Positions 52,778-61,619 of a stretch of 64,000 nucleotides of DNA are shown piece after piece (position 1 is the stretch's first letter; each line of letters opens with the position of its first letter). Under the pieces are notes generated by a model, which saw only the letters and a list, made by a program, of their open reading frames with translations, ran no database searches and had not been told where the DNA came from. Source of the DNA: Flagellimonas abyssi (GTDB taxonomy: Bacteria > Bacteroidota > Bacteroidia > Flavobacteriales > Flavobacteriaceae); the NCBI RefSeq assembly GCF_019457905.1, contig NZ_JAHZSV010000003.1, forward strand, positions 456,516-520,515, in the 5' to 3' direction. The translations under genes were made by a program, and so were the position numbers.

Positions 52778-53491
52778 TTAAAGCCTTAGGTACATGTTAC
52801 CGTTTATGGTATTCAGTTTTAGTCGGTGCGTGGCGTTGTCGAAACTACCTTCCACTTTTTGGCCCACATATCGGTCACTTACGGTTAGTTCCATGCCCTC
52901 ATCGGCATAGATACTGCCATGGATGGTCTCTGCGACCAATCTGGAATTTTTCATCACCAAATCTATTTCCCCATTGATGGTCTGTAGGTCCATGTCGCCG
53001 TTATATTTGGCAATATCAATGTCCCCGTTGATCAAATCTGCGGTAAAATCCCCTTCAATAATTTCAGATTTGAGGTCACCGTTTATACTGCTCACTTTAA
53101 AAGTTGCGCCTTTGGGCACATACAACACATAGTTGAATTCGTAGGTGTCATGCGTAAAGTAATAGCGCTTCTCCTTGTTGGGGTTGTTTTTGTTCCATTC
53201 ATCGTGGAATGCTTCAAAAACAGGTTTTGCATCTGATTTGATATGCAGAGAACTGCTTCCCTCATCAATATTCAGTTTATAGAGGTCAATAAATTTACCG
53301 TCCTCTGTTTTTATGTCGGCCTTAAAATAAACGGTGGATTTATCCCAAGTTTTAACCTCGATGTTTTTGGCAAATTTTACATCCAGGTCAATGGATTGTC
53401 CAGAATAATTGAAGCTTTTTTCAATGATTTTTTGTGCGGCCAAGGATAGTGTGGCGAAGCCCACAAAAACGGTGATGATGAATTTTTTCAT
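52778..53491 (-). CDS. DUF4097 family beta-strand repeat protein
   Basis: 237 residues. Signal peptide MKKFIITVFVGFATLSLAAQ, then a beta-helix-like series of short strands with repeated NGD/NGE turns (SINGDLKSEIIEGD, INGDIDIAKYNGD, INGEIDL, INGNMYL). Such proteins resemble bacterial adhesin folds and are often tied to sigma/anti-sigma loci in Bacteroidota. Paralogue of the next gene upstream. The 85 bases between the two hold a REP-like palindrome. Confidence 0.8.
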   Translation of the reverse strand: MKKFIITVFVGFATLSLAAQKIIEKSFNYSGQSIDLDVKFAKNIEVKTWDKSTVYFKADIKTEDGKFIDLYKLNIDEGSSSLHIKSDAKPVFEAFHDEWNKNNPNKEKRYYFTHDTYEFNYVLYVPKGATFKVSSINGDLKSEIIEGDFTADLINGDIDIAKYNGDMDLQTINGEIDLVMKNSRLVAETIHGSIYADEGMELTVSDRYVGQKVEGSFDNATHRLKLNTINGNMYLRL

Positions 53492-53546
53492 GACTGTTCG
53501 ATTTTTTGATTTTAATATGTAATTGATGTTTTTGCCATCTTGAGCC

Positions 53547-53569
53547 TTTCGACTGCGCTCGATGTGACA
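53547..53569. repeat. REP-like palindromic repeat, copy A
   Basis: TTTCGACTGCGCTCGATGTGACA: an intergenic palindromic element of the TCGACTGCGCTCGA type found in many Flavobacteriia. It lies between the two DUF4097 genes. A related copy is at 58884-58906. Confidence 0.6.
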
Positions 53570-53576
53570 GGTTGAT

Positions 53577-54329
53577 TTATTTTTTTCTTAGGTACATGTT
53601 TCCATTGGTGGATTTCATGGAGATTTTTACACCACCTCCGTTAATGGAAGCTTTGATATCTCTTCCCAAAACTGATTTTAGGCCGTCTTTGTTCTCTGCT
53701 TGTACTTCAAAGTCGGTGTAGACATTTCCGTTGAGGGTGCTCAAGGCTAAATTGGCCGGTGTATCGGCGGGCAGACTCACATCTACCGCTCCATTGGTGG
53801 AATATAGCGAAATAGGGGAATCCTGTGTAACTTTTCCGAAAACGACTTCCAGCTCGCCGTTCAATGAATTCGCGGTTACGGGACCGTTTACGTTTAATAG
53901 CTTTACGTTACCGTTAAGTTGTGCATCCGCTTCAATTTCCCCGGAAAATCCATCTATTTCAATATCGCCGTTCCACGTACTTTTTACGGCAACGTTTTGT
54001 GATGCTGGCAGATATATTTCTCCTTTCTTGTTCTTTCTTAGGTTATGGATAATCAAGGTATTGCCATCTTGGACTACGGAAAACCCAATGTTGGTATTGT
54101 CGGTACCGCCTTCTCCCACTAATTTTAGACCTTTTGCTCTCTCAGGTATTTTAATTTCGGGTCCGGATTTGATCAAAAGTTCATTGGCGCTATGGGTTTT
54201 TAAAATAATGTCTGCATTGGATTCGATTTTCACCCATTGAATTCCGTTTAGGGATTTTGTGTAATCGCTTTGCGCATTGGTAATGACGCCTACAAAAAGT
54301 GCCATTAAAATAAATGTGAATTTTCTCAT
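53577..54329 (-). CDS. DUF4097 family beta-strand repeat protein
   Basis: 250 residues. Signal peptide ending VGVITNAQ and repeated beta turns (STWNGDIEIDG, NGNVKLLNVNGP, NSLNGELEVV, STNGAVDVSL, LNGNVYTDF, STNGNMYLRK). Paralogue of its downstream neighbour. 20 bases after the anti-sigma gene on the same strand. Likely an exported target of the sigma system, perhaps an envelope stress effector; inferred from position. Confidence 0.8.
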   Translation of the reverse strand: MRKFTFILMALFVGVITNAQSDYTKSLNGIQWVKIESNADIILKTHSANELLIKSGPEIKIPERAKGLKLVGEGGTDNTNIGFSVVQDGNTLIIHNLRKNKKGEIYLPASQNVAVKSTWNGDIEIDGFSGEIEADAQLNGNVKLLNVNGPVTANSLNGELEVVFGKVTQDSPISLYSTNGAVDVSLPADTPANLALSTLNGNVYTDFEVQAENKDGLKSVLGRDIKASINGGGVKISMKSTNGNMYLRKK

Positions 54330-54349
54330 GATATTCGCTTTTTTGATGT

Positions 54350-55135
54350 TTATGTTAAACTTGGCAATACTGCCTTGATTTGATCTTTGATAAAGGGTTG
54401 TGTGTCTTCTTTTTCCAATAATTTTTTCATGGGTTCGGCCGCTTTTTTCTCTTGGATTTGAACCAAAGCTTGAATGATGGCCACTTGGATACTTGGATTT
54501 TGTTCTTGTTCCAAGGCTTCGATAAAAGTTGTTTTTACGATTTCGGAGGAGGTAAAGTTGACCAATGCCTCGAAAGCCGTCATCCGAACATTATCATTTT
54601 CATCATAGAGCAATCTGTTGGCAAGGGCTTGGATGATGGCTTCATCGGGTTGTTCAAATTCCTCGATATAGTTCACACCTTGAATACGCTTACTGGCAGA
54701 TTGATTCTCCATCAACGATAGCATGGTCGTTTGCTTCATCTGATTGGTCTCGTCCTGAAGCTGCGCAATATCTTCGTTCACTTTTCGCTGCTGGAACAGA
54801 CTTCCCATTTGGAAGGCGGCAACCAACAGTGCAATACTCGCTGCTATTTTCAAAATATTTCCTGTCCAATTTGATGATGGTTTGGATTCAAGTTGAACTA
54901 CTTTCCCCTGGTTCAATTTTTGCTGTTCAAGTGTAGATTCAAACTTTGCTTTAAGCCTATCCGAGGGTGTTGGAACCTCTTCTTCAAACACATTAAAAAA
55001 GGTCTTCATCTCCTCCAGTTCCTTTTGGCAATCGGCACATTGTTCAAGGTGCTTTTCAAATTCAGCTACTGCCGATTTGTTCAAATTGCCATCCAGATAG
55101 TCCGGTATTTGGTGAAAAACATGATTCTTTTCCAT
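54350..55135 (-). CDS. Anti-sigma factor with zf-HC2 motif and HEAT-like repeats
   Basis: 261 residues. The zinc anti-sigma motif H29-xxx-C33-xx-C36 is intact near the N-terminus. One transmembrane helix follows around residue 90-112 (GNILKIAASIALLVAAF). The periplasmic part is helical and HEAT-like, with repeated ALVNFTSSE, FIEALEQEQNPS and IQALVQIQEKKA units. Probably binds the ECF sigma encoded 2 bases upstream and releases it on an envelope signal sensed by the HEAT region. Confidence 0.86.
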   Translation of the reverse strand: MEKNHVFHQIPDYLDGNLNKSAVAEFEKHLEQCADCQKELEEMKTFFNVFEEEVPTPSDRLKAKFESTLEQQKLNQGKVVQLESKPSSNWTGNILKIAASIALLVAAFQMGSLFQQRKVNEDIAQLQDETNQMKQTTMLSLMENQSASKRIQGVNYIEEFEQPDEAIIQALANRLLYDENDNVRMTAFEALVNFTSSEIVKTTFIEALEQEQNPSIQVAIIQALVQIQEKKAAEPMKKLLEKEDTQPFIKDQIKAVLPSLT

Positions 55136-55137
55136 GG

Positions 55138-55662
55138 CTATATACTTTCTAAATAAATATTCTTCAATTTTTTCAAGATCCTACACACTCTGGTTTTTAC
55201 GGCTCCTGGGGTACTTCCCATTATTTCGGCAAGGTCATCGTACTTGATTTCTTGGTACCGGTTCAAAATCACCAGTTCACGGTCATAAGGATCCAACTGG
55301 CTCAAGGCATATTGCAAATGGGCATTGTTCTCGCTTGTATCATTTTCCTCTTCCACTGCTTGGTATGCCAATACCTCGATATCATCATGCGACTTATGGT
55401 TTCTTGTGTAATATGTTTTTAGGCTGTTGCGCGCTATAGTAAACATCCACGACACGAAGGATCCATTGTTATATGAGTTCCGATACTTGATCAGTTTGTA
55501 AAAAACATCTTGTGTAAGATCTTCGGCCAACATGCGATCGCCCGACATTTTGTACAGAAAATTGTACACATGTTTGTGGTGACGGTCAAATAGTACATTG
55601 AGCAGATCCAAATTGCCTTCGGATACTTTTTGCATGATCATTTCATCTGAAAGTGTTTCCAA
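55138..55662 (-). CDS. RNA polymerase ECF-type sigma factor
   Basis: 174 residues. Region 2 with MLAEDLTQDVFYKLIKY and SFVSWMFTIARN; region 4 with LSQLDPYDRELVILNRYQEIKYDDLAEIMGSTPGAVKTRV (in part). Begins the sigma/anti-sigma/DUF4097/DUF4097/TlpA series; the anti-sigma starts 2 bases after its stop. Confidence 0.9.
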   Translation of the reverse strand: METLSDEMIMQKVSEGNLDLLNVLFDRHHKHVYNFLYKMSGDRMLAEDLTQDVFYKLIKYRNSYNNGSFVSWMFTIARNSLKTYYTRNHKSHDDIEVLAYQAVEEENDTSENNAHLQYALSQLDPYDRELVILNRYQEIKYDDLAEIMGSTPGAVKTRVCRILKKLKNIYLESI

Positions 55663-55800
55663 ATGCTATTTTTTAGTTGGCGTTTATCTTATATAGTCAG
55701 GAAATTAAGAAAGGTTACAAAAAGGGAGGGAAAAAATTAAAAAATTGTGATTTGTGAAAATAAGTTGTTGGAAATAGGATGTGAGAACGTAGTCGCGAGG

Positions 55801-56697
55801 TCATGAAACTGAACTTTTGTATTTCTTTCTAAAATCTGTTGGTGTGGCCCCTGTTTTAACTTTAAAAACTTTAGAGAAATGGGCATAATCCTTAAATCCC
55901 AGAAAGTCAGAGATGTTTACCAAGGAATTTTCTGAATGTACCAAGAGTCGCTTGGCTTCCAATAATAAACGTTCTTGGATTAGTTCTGAGGGTGACTTGC
56001 CAATGGATTCCATGGTAACTCTGTTCAAATGCTTTGTAGTGATGTTTAGTTTTTCCGCGTAATACCGTACCCTTTTTTCCTTGCTATAATTTTTTTGAAT
56101 CAAGGTTTCCAAGTTCCTTAGAGTGTTGAGATAGGTTGTTGAAGCTATAATTTTGTGCGATTCATATGAGGAATATAATCGGGACAGGTCAATATAGATT
56201 AGTCTTATTAAGCCCTGTAACTTTTGTTCTTTAAAGGGTAGGTTTTTATGGTATTCGGAATTCAATTCGGCAAACCGTGTCTTGATTTGTTCAAGATTAT
56301 CCAAATTTATGTGAAGGTTTGGTGGGTTTTCATTAGAAAAGTAGAAAGGGAATTGTTCAAGTTTGGTATCCGAAAAGCCAATTTCAAAGAAATCCCTGGT
56401 ATGAAAAAATATGAAACCATCAGGCTCGCTGTCAAATTTCCATAAATGGGTTTGGCCTGGTTTTAAGAAAAACACACTCCCTGGGCCAAGGTCATAATTG
56501 TTGAAATCAATTTCATGCGTACCTCTTCCCTTGGTAAAAAGGACGCATAAGAAAAAATCATGTTTATGAGCCGTGTGGACTATGTCACTGTTGTTCATCA
56601 GGTGCTTTCCCAGTTCATTGCTGTACACCTCATTTGTGCTTATCTTTTTTTCAAACTCCGATATGTTTAAAATTGGAATCATGGGTTTATTGTACAT
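55801..56697 (-). CDS. AraC family transcriptional regulator
   Basis: 298 residues. N-terminal cupin-like effector domain (about 20-150, PGQTHLWKFDSEPDGF) and C-terminal double HTH (about 195-298) with LNITTKHLNRVTMESIGKSPSELI and FLGFKDYAHFSKVFK. Either ATG, 56697 or 56682, could start it; both are in frame. Divergent from the DUF983 gene. Target genes unknown. Confidence 0.88.
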   Translation of the reverse strand: MYNKPMIPILNISEFEKKISTNEVYSNELGKHLMNNSDIVHTAHKHDFFLCVLFTKGRGTHEIDFNNYDLGPGSVFFLKPGQTHLWKFDSEPDGFIFFHTRDFFEIGFSDTKLEQFPFYFSNENPPNLHINLDNLEQIKTRFAELNSEYHKNLPFKEQKLQGLIRLIYIDLSRLYSSYESHKIIASTTYLNTLRNLETLIQKNYSKEKRVRYYAEKLNITTKHLNRVTMESIGKSPSELIQERLLLEAKRLLVHSENSLVNISDFLGFKDYAHFSKVFKVKTGATPTDFRKKYKSSVS

Positions 56698-56758
56698 AAA
56701 TGTCCTAAATGTACAAATAATGGAGAGTATTGTATAAGACTAAAATTGGTTTCGTTTT

Positions 56759-56766
56759 TACCTTTG
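56759..56766 (+). promoter_or_regulatory. Promoter -7 box for the DUF983 gene
   Basis: TACCTTTG, a full match to TAnnTTTG, 40 bases before the ATG at 56807. No clear -33. Confidence 0.5.
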
Positions 56767-56806
56767 TCATTTAAATTAAAAAGGTTAGCGTTTTTAAAAA
56801 TTGATC

Positions 56807-57196
56807 ATGGAAATTTTTGAAGGTACAAAGGTCTATAGTGTTTTTACTGGTAAATGTCCTGTTTGTCAAAATGAAAGTATGTATGAGGAACCAAATCCTT
56901 ATAAATTGCACAGTACATTGAAAATGAAAGAAAGATGCAGCCACTGTAAAACGAAGTATAAGATAGAACCTTCCTTTTTTTACGGTGCTATGTATGTAAG
57001 CTATCCTGTGGGCCTTGTTTTTGCCATTGCAACATTTGTGTTGGGATTTCTCATTTTTGATTTAAGCTTAATTACGACCTATTGTGCAATTGTGGTAGTA
57101 ATGATTTTGGCACTACCCTTGATTTTAAGGATTTCAAGGAACATTTGGATCAATTTCTTTATGTCTTTTGACAAGAACAATAGGATTGCAGATTGA
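56807..57196 (+). CDS. DUF983 family membrane protein
   Basis: 129 residues from the ATG at 56807 (the open frame begins with a TTG six bases earlier). A zinc-ribbon-like set C17, C20, C44, C47 (GKCPVC and RCSHC) precedes FFYGAMYVSYPVG, typical of DUF983, and two transmembrane helices (about 58-80, 85-105). Function unknown. Confidence 0.85.
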   Translation: MEIFEGTKVYSVFTGKCPVCQNESMYEEPNPYKLHSTLKMKERCSHCKTKYKIEPSFFYGAMYVSYPVGLVFAIATFVLGFLIFDLSLITTYCAIVVVMILALPLILRISRNIWINFFMSFDKNNRIAD

Positions 57197-57280
57197 ATGT
57201 ATCTGGATGCTGATCTGGATTAATTAATTTAAACTACACACTCTTATCTTTAAACAAACAATTAACTTATACCAACTAAT

Positions 57281-58150
57281 ATGAGATACTTTATTGTTCT
57301 AGGGGTCATTTTATGGAATACATTGTCAGTAAATGCCCAAAATCAAGGAAAGGTATTCGAAGCTAAGACGCTTGAAAGCTCCATTCTAAAGAAAGAGCGA
57401 CACTATTCCATTTATTTGCCACAGGGTTATGATACTTCCGATATGACCTATCCGGTTCTTTATCTATTGCATCCAGCGGGACCTCGAAACACGGTTCCAG
57501 ATCATAGGTCTTGGCTCTATTATGGGGAATTGAAGCATTATTTGGACAATGCCATCGCAAATGGAGATATAGTTCCCATGATAGTGGTGACACCGGACGC
57601 CAACTATGGAGCAAAGAGAATCAGTTATTTTAATGATCCCGAAGGCGATTTTGATTTTGAGGATTTCTTTTTCAAGGAATTCATTCCACATATCGAACAA
57701 AACTATCGATGCCGTAAAGATAGGGATAGCAAGGCCATTGCCGGGGCTTCTTTGGGGGGTGCGGCCGTGATCCAATATGCCGTTCACCAACCGGAAGAAT
57801 TCTCGGTGGCCTGCGCATTGAGCGGAGCAGTAAGAAAATATGATTCCCAATACCTGAAAGGAAAGTATCCGAATCTCAGTGAAAAGATATTGATGGATTG
57901 GTACAAACCTTATGATGTAATATCATTTTTTGAAAACCAACCTAAGGATGCGGAACAAAACATAAAATGGTACATAAGCTGTGGTGATGATGATCATTTG
58001 TCGCCCAACAATGTGATGTTGCACACAGTGCTGAAGGCCAAGGGTGTGGAGCATGAGTTCAGAATACAGAATGGTGCCCATGACTGGACATATTGGCGTG
58101 GGATATTGCCCGACTTTATGACCTTTATATCAGATTCTTTCAGGAAATAA
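57281..58150 (+). CDS. Secreted esterase, D-type alpha/beta hydrolase
   Basis: 289 residues. Signal peptide MRYFIVLGVILWNTLSVNAQ. Hydrolase motifs: LLHPAG (oxyanion side), GASLGG (nucleophile Ser), CGDDDHLSP (Asp) and NGAHDWTYW (His). Matches esterase family proteins of the Fes/antigen-85-like fold that hydrolyse ester bonds, possibly of siderophores or acylated sugars. Follows DUF983 by 84 bases; may have its own promoter. Confidence 0.86.
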   Translation: MRYFIVLGVILWNTLSVNAQNQGKVFEAKTLESSILKKERHYSIYLPQGYDTSDMTYPVLYLLHPAGPRNTVPDHRSWLYYGELKHYLDNAIANGDIVPMIVVTPDANYGAKRISYFNDPEGDFDFEDFFFKEFIPHIEQNYRCRKDRDSKAIAGASLGGAAVIQYAVHQPEEFSVACALSGAVRKYDSQYLKGKYPNLSEKILMDWYKPYDVISFFENQPKDAEQNIKWYISCGDDDHLSPNNVMLHTVLKAKGVEHEFRIQNGAHDWTYWRGILPDFMTFISDSFRK

Positions 58151-58203
58151 TTTATCTTTTATGGATAATTGGAATTACGTACGCAAAATATGGATTTAAC
58201 CTT

Positions 58204-58647
58204 ATGACAATGAAAAAGATAAGTTCCCTTGCACTGTTGCTATTGACGGTATGCCTTACCTACGGGCAGTCGAAGGATGAAATGGAAATTCGAAAATTGG
58301 AAAAAAAATGGACGAAATTGCTGGACGATGGGGATACTGCCGCATTGTTGGATATTTGGTCTCCTGATTATGTTGTGAACAATACCAAAGGAAAAATAGT
58401 GACTCCCAAAGAGATAGTTGCACTAATGGAAAATGGGCATAAATTTCCCAAGGTAAAACGAATCATCGAGAGAATAACCTTTAATGCCAATGTTGCCGTG
58501 GTTATGGGAAAGGAGTTGCAGCAACCACCAAGTATGACCACAGATGAAAATCAATGGATACCAAGGAGATTCACGAATATTTGGATATCCAGCGATAGGG
58601 GTTGGCTTTTGGCGGCAAGGCAATCATCAACCATAGTTTTGGAATAG
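58204..58647 (+). CDS. Secreted NTF2-like / DUF4440 protein
   Basis: 147 residues from ATG 58204 (an ATG at 58210 is also possible). Signal peptide MKKISSLALLLLTVCLTYGQ and a cone-like alpha+beta domain with IRKLEKKWTKLLDDGDTAALLDIWSPDYVV, shown in part as WTKLLDDGDTAAL and IWSPDYVVN. The earlier open frame from 58093 overlaps the esterase and is rejected. Function unknown; family members include isomerases and stress proteins. Confidence 0.78.
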   Translation: MTMKKISSLALLLLTVCLTYGQSKDEMEIRKLEKKWTKLLDDGDTAALLDIWSPDYVVNNTKGKIVTPKEIVALMENGHKFPKVKRIIERITFNANVAVVMGKELQQPPSMTTDENQWIPRRFTNIWISSDRGWLLAARQSSTIVLE

Positions 58648-58883
58648 GGCTTGACTATGAACAGATATATGAATTGAGGAATAATTTTAAATAGAGAACA
58701 GACTACTTTGTAGATTATTACTATTCTTATCGAAGTTTAAACAAACAAGATTTGTGTTCAAAAGTTGTTTATTTCTTTCCGTGTTCTTAGCGGGAATATC
58801 CTATGGACTAAAGTAGTGAAATAATGATATTCAGTGTAATAATATTTAGTCGATGATTCAATCATCATTTACTATTCTACAGG

Positions 58884-58906
58884 TCTCGACTGCGCACGAC
58901 CTGACA
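58884..58906. repeat. REP-like palindromic repeat, copy B
   Basis: TCTCGACTGCGCACGACCTGACA, a diverged copy of the element at 53547-53569, located in the 276-base gap between the NTF2-like gene and the FeoB-associated gene. The rest of that gap holds no recognisable gene. Confidence 0.55.
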
Positions 58907-58923
58907 ACTGCATTAAAAAGGAG

Positions 58924-59067
58924 TTAACTGCAACCGCAGTTGTCGCTTCCGCAGGAATTGGAATCTTTGCTCCCTTTACCGAAGAGTGATTTGGGAAGCA
59001 AGAATTTCCACACTAAATAACCTGCTGCAATAATCAATGTTCCGTATGCTAAAATTTGTTGAACCAT
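58924..59067 (-). CDS. FeoB-associated Cys-rich membrane protein
   Basis: 47 residues. One transmembrane helix (about 6-25, LAYGTLIIAAGYLVWKFLLP), then a short tail with C39, C44 and C46 in SCGSDNCGCS. It matches the small FeoB-associated family and starts 7 bases after the feoB stop on the same strand. Likely an accessory subunit in ferrous iron uptake, perhaps binding Fe at the Cys cluster. Confidence 0.9.
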   Translation of the reverse strand: MVQQILAYGTLIIAAGYLVWKFLLPKSLFGKGSKDSNSCGSDNCGCS

Positions 59068-59074
59068 GTTTGGG

Positions 59075-61291
59075 TTAACTTAATATTTGATAGGCCATCA
59101 ACGCCATAATATACGCAAAAACGCTCATAAAGCCCAATTGGATCATGGGCCATTTCCAAGAATTCGTCTCTCTTTTTACAATGGCGAGTGTGCTCATACA
59201 TTGCATGGCAAAGGCATAGAACAACATCAACGAGATGCCGGAAGCCAAATTGAACAGTGGTTCGCCATCTTCATCCAGTTCCGCGGCCATTCGGTTCTGT
59301 ATGGTTTCTTCTTCATCGCTTCCCACACTGTAAATGGTAGCCAAGGTCCCTACGAACACTTCGCGTGCGGCAAAGGAGGTCAAAACGGCTATTCCGATTT
59401 TCCAATCGTAGCCCAAGGGTTTTACAAGTGGTTCAAAGGCTTTTCCTGCTTGACCAATGTACGAGTGCTCTAATTTGTAGCTGGCAATTTCTTGGGCAAC
59501 GGCTCTTTCGGAAAGTTCTTCCCTGAGTATTTGGATGGAATCCTGTATTGCACCAGCGGCCATACCTTCGGCTTTTGCGTTGGTGCGATAGGCATCTATA
59601 TTGTTCTGGACATAATTTTTGCTGTAGGTGCTCAATCCTTCGTTCTCGATACGTTCGGCTACAATACTTTCGGCATTCTGGAAATCATCAGAATAACCGT
59701 TGGAGCCCAAAAACCATAATACAATTGATATCGCCAAAATAATCTTACCTGCACCGAGCACAAAGCTCTTGGTCTTTTCAATCACGGTATAGCCAACATT
59801 TTTTAACAAGGGCAAGCGATAGGTTGGCATCTCGATCATAAAAATGGCCCTACTCTTTATTTTAAGGATCTTATTTAGGACCATAGCAGATAAAAGAGCC
59901 ATTCCAAACCCAATGAGATATAGGAGCATCAAAGTCAACGCTTGGAAACTTAACCCTAAAAAGCTTCCTTCCGGAATTACAAGCGCTATCAAAATTAAAT
60001 AAACAGGCAGCCTGGCAGAGCATGTGGTAAAAGGCGTCACCAAAATGGTAATAAGACGTTCCTTCCAGTTTTCTATCGTCCGTGTCGCCATAATGGCCGG
60101 AATGGCACAGGCATTTCCTGAAATCAATGGGACAACGCTCTTCCCGCTCAATCCAAAGGGACGCATCAGCCTATCCATCAAGAATACTACGCGGCTCATA
60201 TATCCGGATTCTTCCAGCAATGAAATAAAGAGGAACAGGAAGGCGATTTGGGGAATAAAAATGACGATTCCGCCAATACCGGCCACTATCCCTTCCGCAA
60301 GTAAATCGGTGAAAACCCCGGGAGGTAAGGTGTTTTTGATCCATTCCGCAGCCAAGGCAAAGTTTTCATCAATAAAATCCATGGGGTAGGAGCTCCACTC
60401 AAAAATGGCTTGGAAAATAAGCAATAGGATGGCAAAGAAAATAAGGTAACCAAAGACTTTGTGGGTCAAAATCTTATCCAATGATGCCCGAAGACCTTTG
60501 GCGGCCATAAAATCGACCTTGTAGGTTTCCCTTAAAATATTGTTGATGAGTTGGTATCTGAGTACAGTCTCCTTATGCTGTAATTTTTTGAGTTCGTCCT
60601 TGGACTTGGTGGAGAAATCGGTCGCATCCTGAATGCGTTTTTTCTCGATGGGCATAAAGTTGACATCCTGCGTGATCACCAACCACAATTTGTAGAGGTC
60701 TTCTTGTGGAAAGGTGCTTTTTAGACGCTCAAAATATTCCGGGGAAATTCTGGAGGTATCCAAGATAGGTTTTGAGGAAATGCTCTTATAGTCGGCAATG
60801 AGCTCCTTAATTCTATCGATTCCGGTATTTTTTCTGGTACTCACGAGGGCAATCTTGGTGTCCAGCTTTCTTTCCATGGTCTCCACATCCAACGAAATGC
60901 CCTTACGGTCCATACGATCCGCCATATTGATGACCAGAATGGTTGGAATCTTTAGGTCTTTTATCTGGGTGAAAAGCAGTAGGTTCCTTTTTAGGTTTTC
61001 CACATCGCTGATTACTACGGCAACATCGGGATAGTCCTTGTCGTTTTTATTGAGCAAAAGCTCTACGACCAGACTTTCATCCAACGAAGTAGTGTTAAGG
61101 CTATAGGTTCCGGGAAGATCCAGGATATGGGCCTTTACGCCCCTTGGAAGTTTACAGATTCCTTCTTTTTTCTCAACCGTTATGCCGGGATAGTTCCCTA
61201 CTTTTTGCTTGAGTCCGGTAAGTTGATTGAAAACTGAGGTTTTTCCTGTATTAGGGTTGCCGATCAGGGCTACATTGATGTTCTTGCTCAT
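59075..61291 (-). CDS. feoB: Ferrous iron transport protein B
   Basis: 738 residues. N-terminal GTPase: G1 at 11-19 (GNPNTGKTS), G3 DLPGTYSL, G4 NMADRMDRK. C-terminal membrane part has the paired gate domains with NACAIPAIMATR, the Fe-selective Cys and Pro. Imports Fe2+. Starts 4 bases inside the feoA stop (ATGA), so coupled; the Cys-rich small gene follows. Confidence 0.97.
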   Translation of the reverse strand: MSKNINVALIGNPNTGKTSVFNQLTGLKQKVGNYPGITVEKKEGICKLPRGVKAHILDLPGTYSLNTTSLDESLVVELLLNKNDKDYPDVAVVISDVENLKRNLLLFTQIKDLKIPTILVINMADRMDRKGISLDVETMERKLDTKIALVSTRKNTGIDRIKELIADYKSISSKPILDTSRISPEYFERLKSTFPQEDLYKLWLVITQDVNFMPIEKKRIQDATDFSTKSKDELKKLQHKETVLRYQLINNILRETYKVDFMAAKGLRASLDKILTHKVFGYLIFFAILLLIFQAIFEWSSYPMDFIDENFALAAEWIKNTLPPGVFTDLLAEGIVAGIGGIVIFIPQIAFLFLFISLLEESGYMSRVVFLMDRLMRPFGLSGKSVVPLISGNACAIPAIMATRTIENWKERLITILVTPFTTCSARLPVYLILIALVIPEGSFLGLSFQALTLMLLYLIGFGMALLSAMVLNKILKIKSRAIFMIEMPTYRLPLLKNVGYTVIEKTKSFVLGAGKIILAISIVLWFLGSNGYSDDFQNAESIVAERIENEGLSTYSKNYVQNNIDAYRTNAKAEGMAAGAIQDSIQILREELSERAVAQEIASYKLEHSYIGQAGKAFEPLVKPLGYDWKIGIAVLTSFAAREVFVGTLATIYSVGSDEEETIQNRMAAELDEDGEPLFNLASGISLMLFYAFAMQCMSTLAIVKRETNSWKWPMIQLGFMSVFAYIMALMAYQILS

Positions 61292-61530
61292 TTGGCCTGC
61301 GTTTCTTCAATAATTTCCAGCTCAATAAGCGCAGCCAAGGACCTTCTGATTGCCAAATGGCTTCCGCTGAGGTTGATATAGATGGGGTCGTTCAAGGGTG
61401 CAATTTGCAATAATTCCACACTGTTTCCGGGCAAGCACCCCAATTCCAACAACTTTATCGGAAGTATATGTTCGGTAAAATCTTTGATTATCCCCTTTTG
61501 CCCATATTGTAAATCTGCAACGGTCACCAC
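61288..61530 (-). CDS. feoA: Ferrous iron transport protein A
   Basis: 80 residues, SH3-like. DLQYGQKGIIKDF and LELGCLPGNSVELLQIAP match FeoA. Starts with GTG at 61530; an in-frame stop 12 bases upstream excludes a longer version. Acts with FeoB at the inner membrane. First gene of the Feo operon. Confidence 0.92.
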   Translation of the reverse strand: MVTVADLQYGQKGIIKDFTEHILPIKLLELGCLPGNSVELLQIAPLNDPIYINLSGSHLAIRRSLAALIELEIIEETQAK

Positions 61531-61561
61531 TGTTCTTATTTAGAATAAATTTAAGTAAGGC

Positions 61562-61569
61562 CAAAAATA
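61562..61569 (-). promoter_or_regulatory. Promoter -7 box for feoAB
   Basis: Minus strand TATTTTTG, a full match to TAnnTTTG, 31 bases before the GTG. The leader includes ATTTA-GAA-TAAAT (61538-61550), a 13-base palindrome that could bind an iron regulator. Confidence 0.45.
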
Positions 61570-61619
61570 AGTAAAAAAGGATAAATAGGAGGTCTATTCA
61601 TGCAGAAAGGTATGGGAAA

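Noticed and set aside
58093..58203. N-terminal extension of the NTF2-like protein
   Set aside because: It overlaps the end of the esterase in another frame and precedes a clear signal peptide start at 58204.
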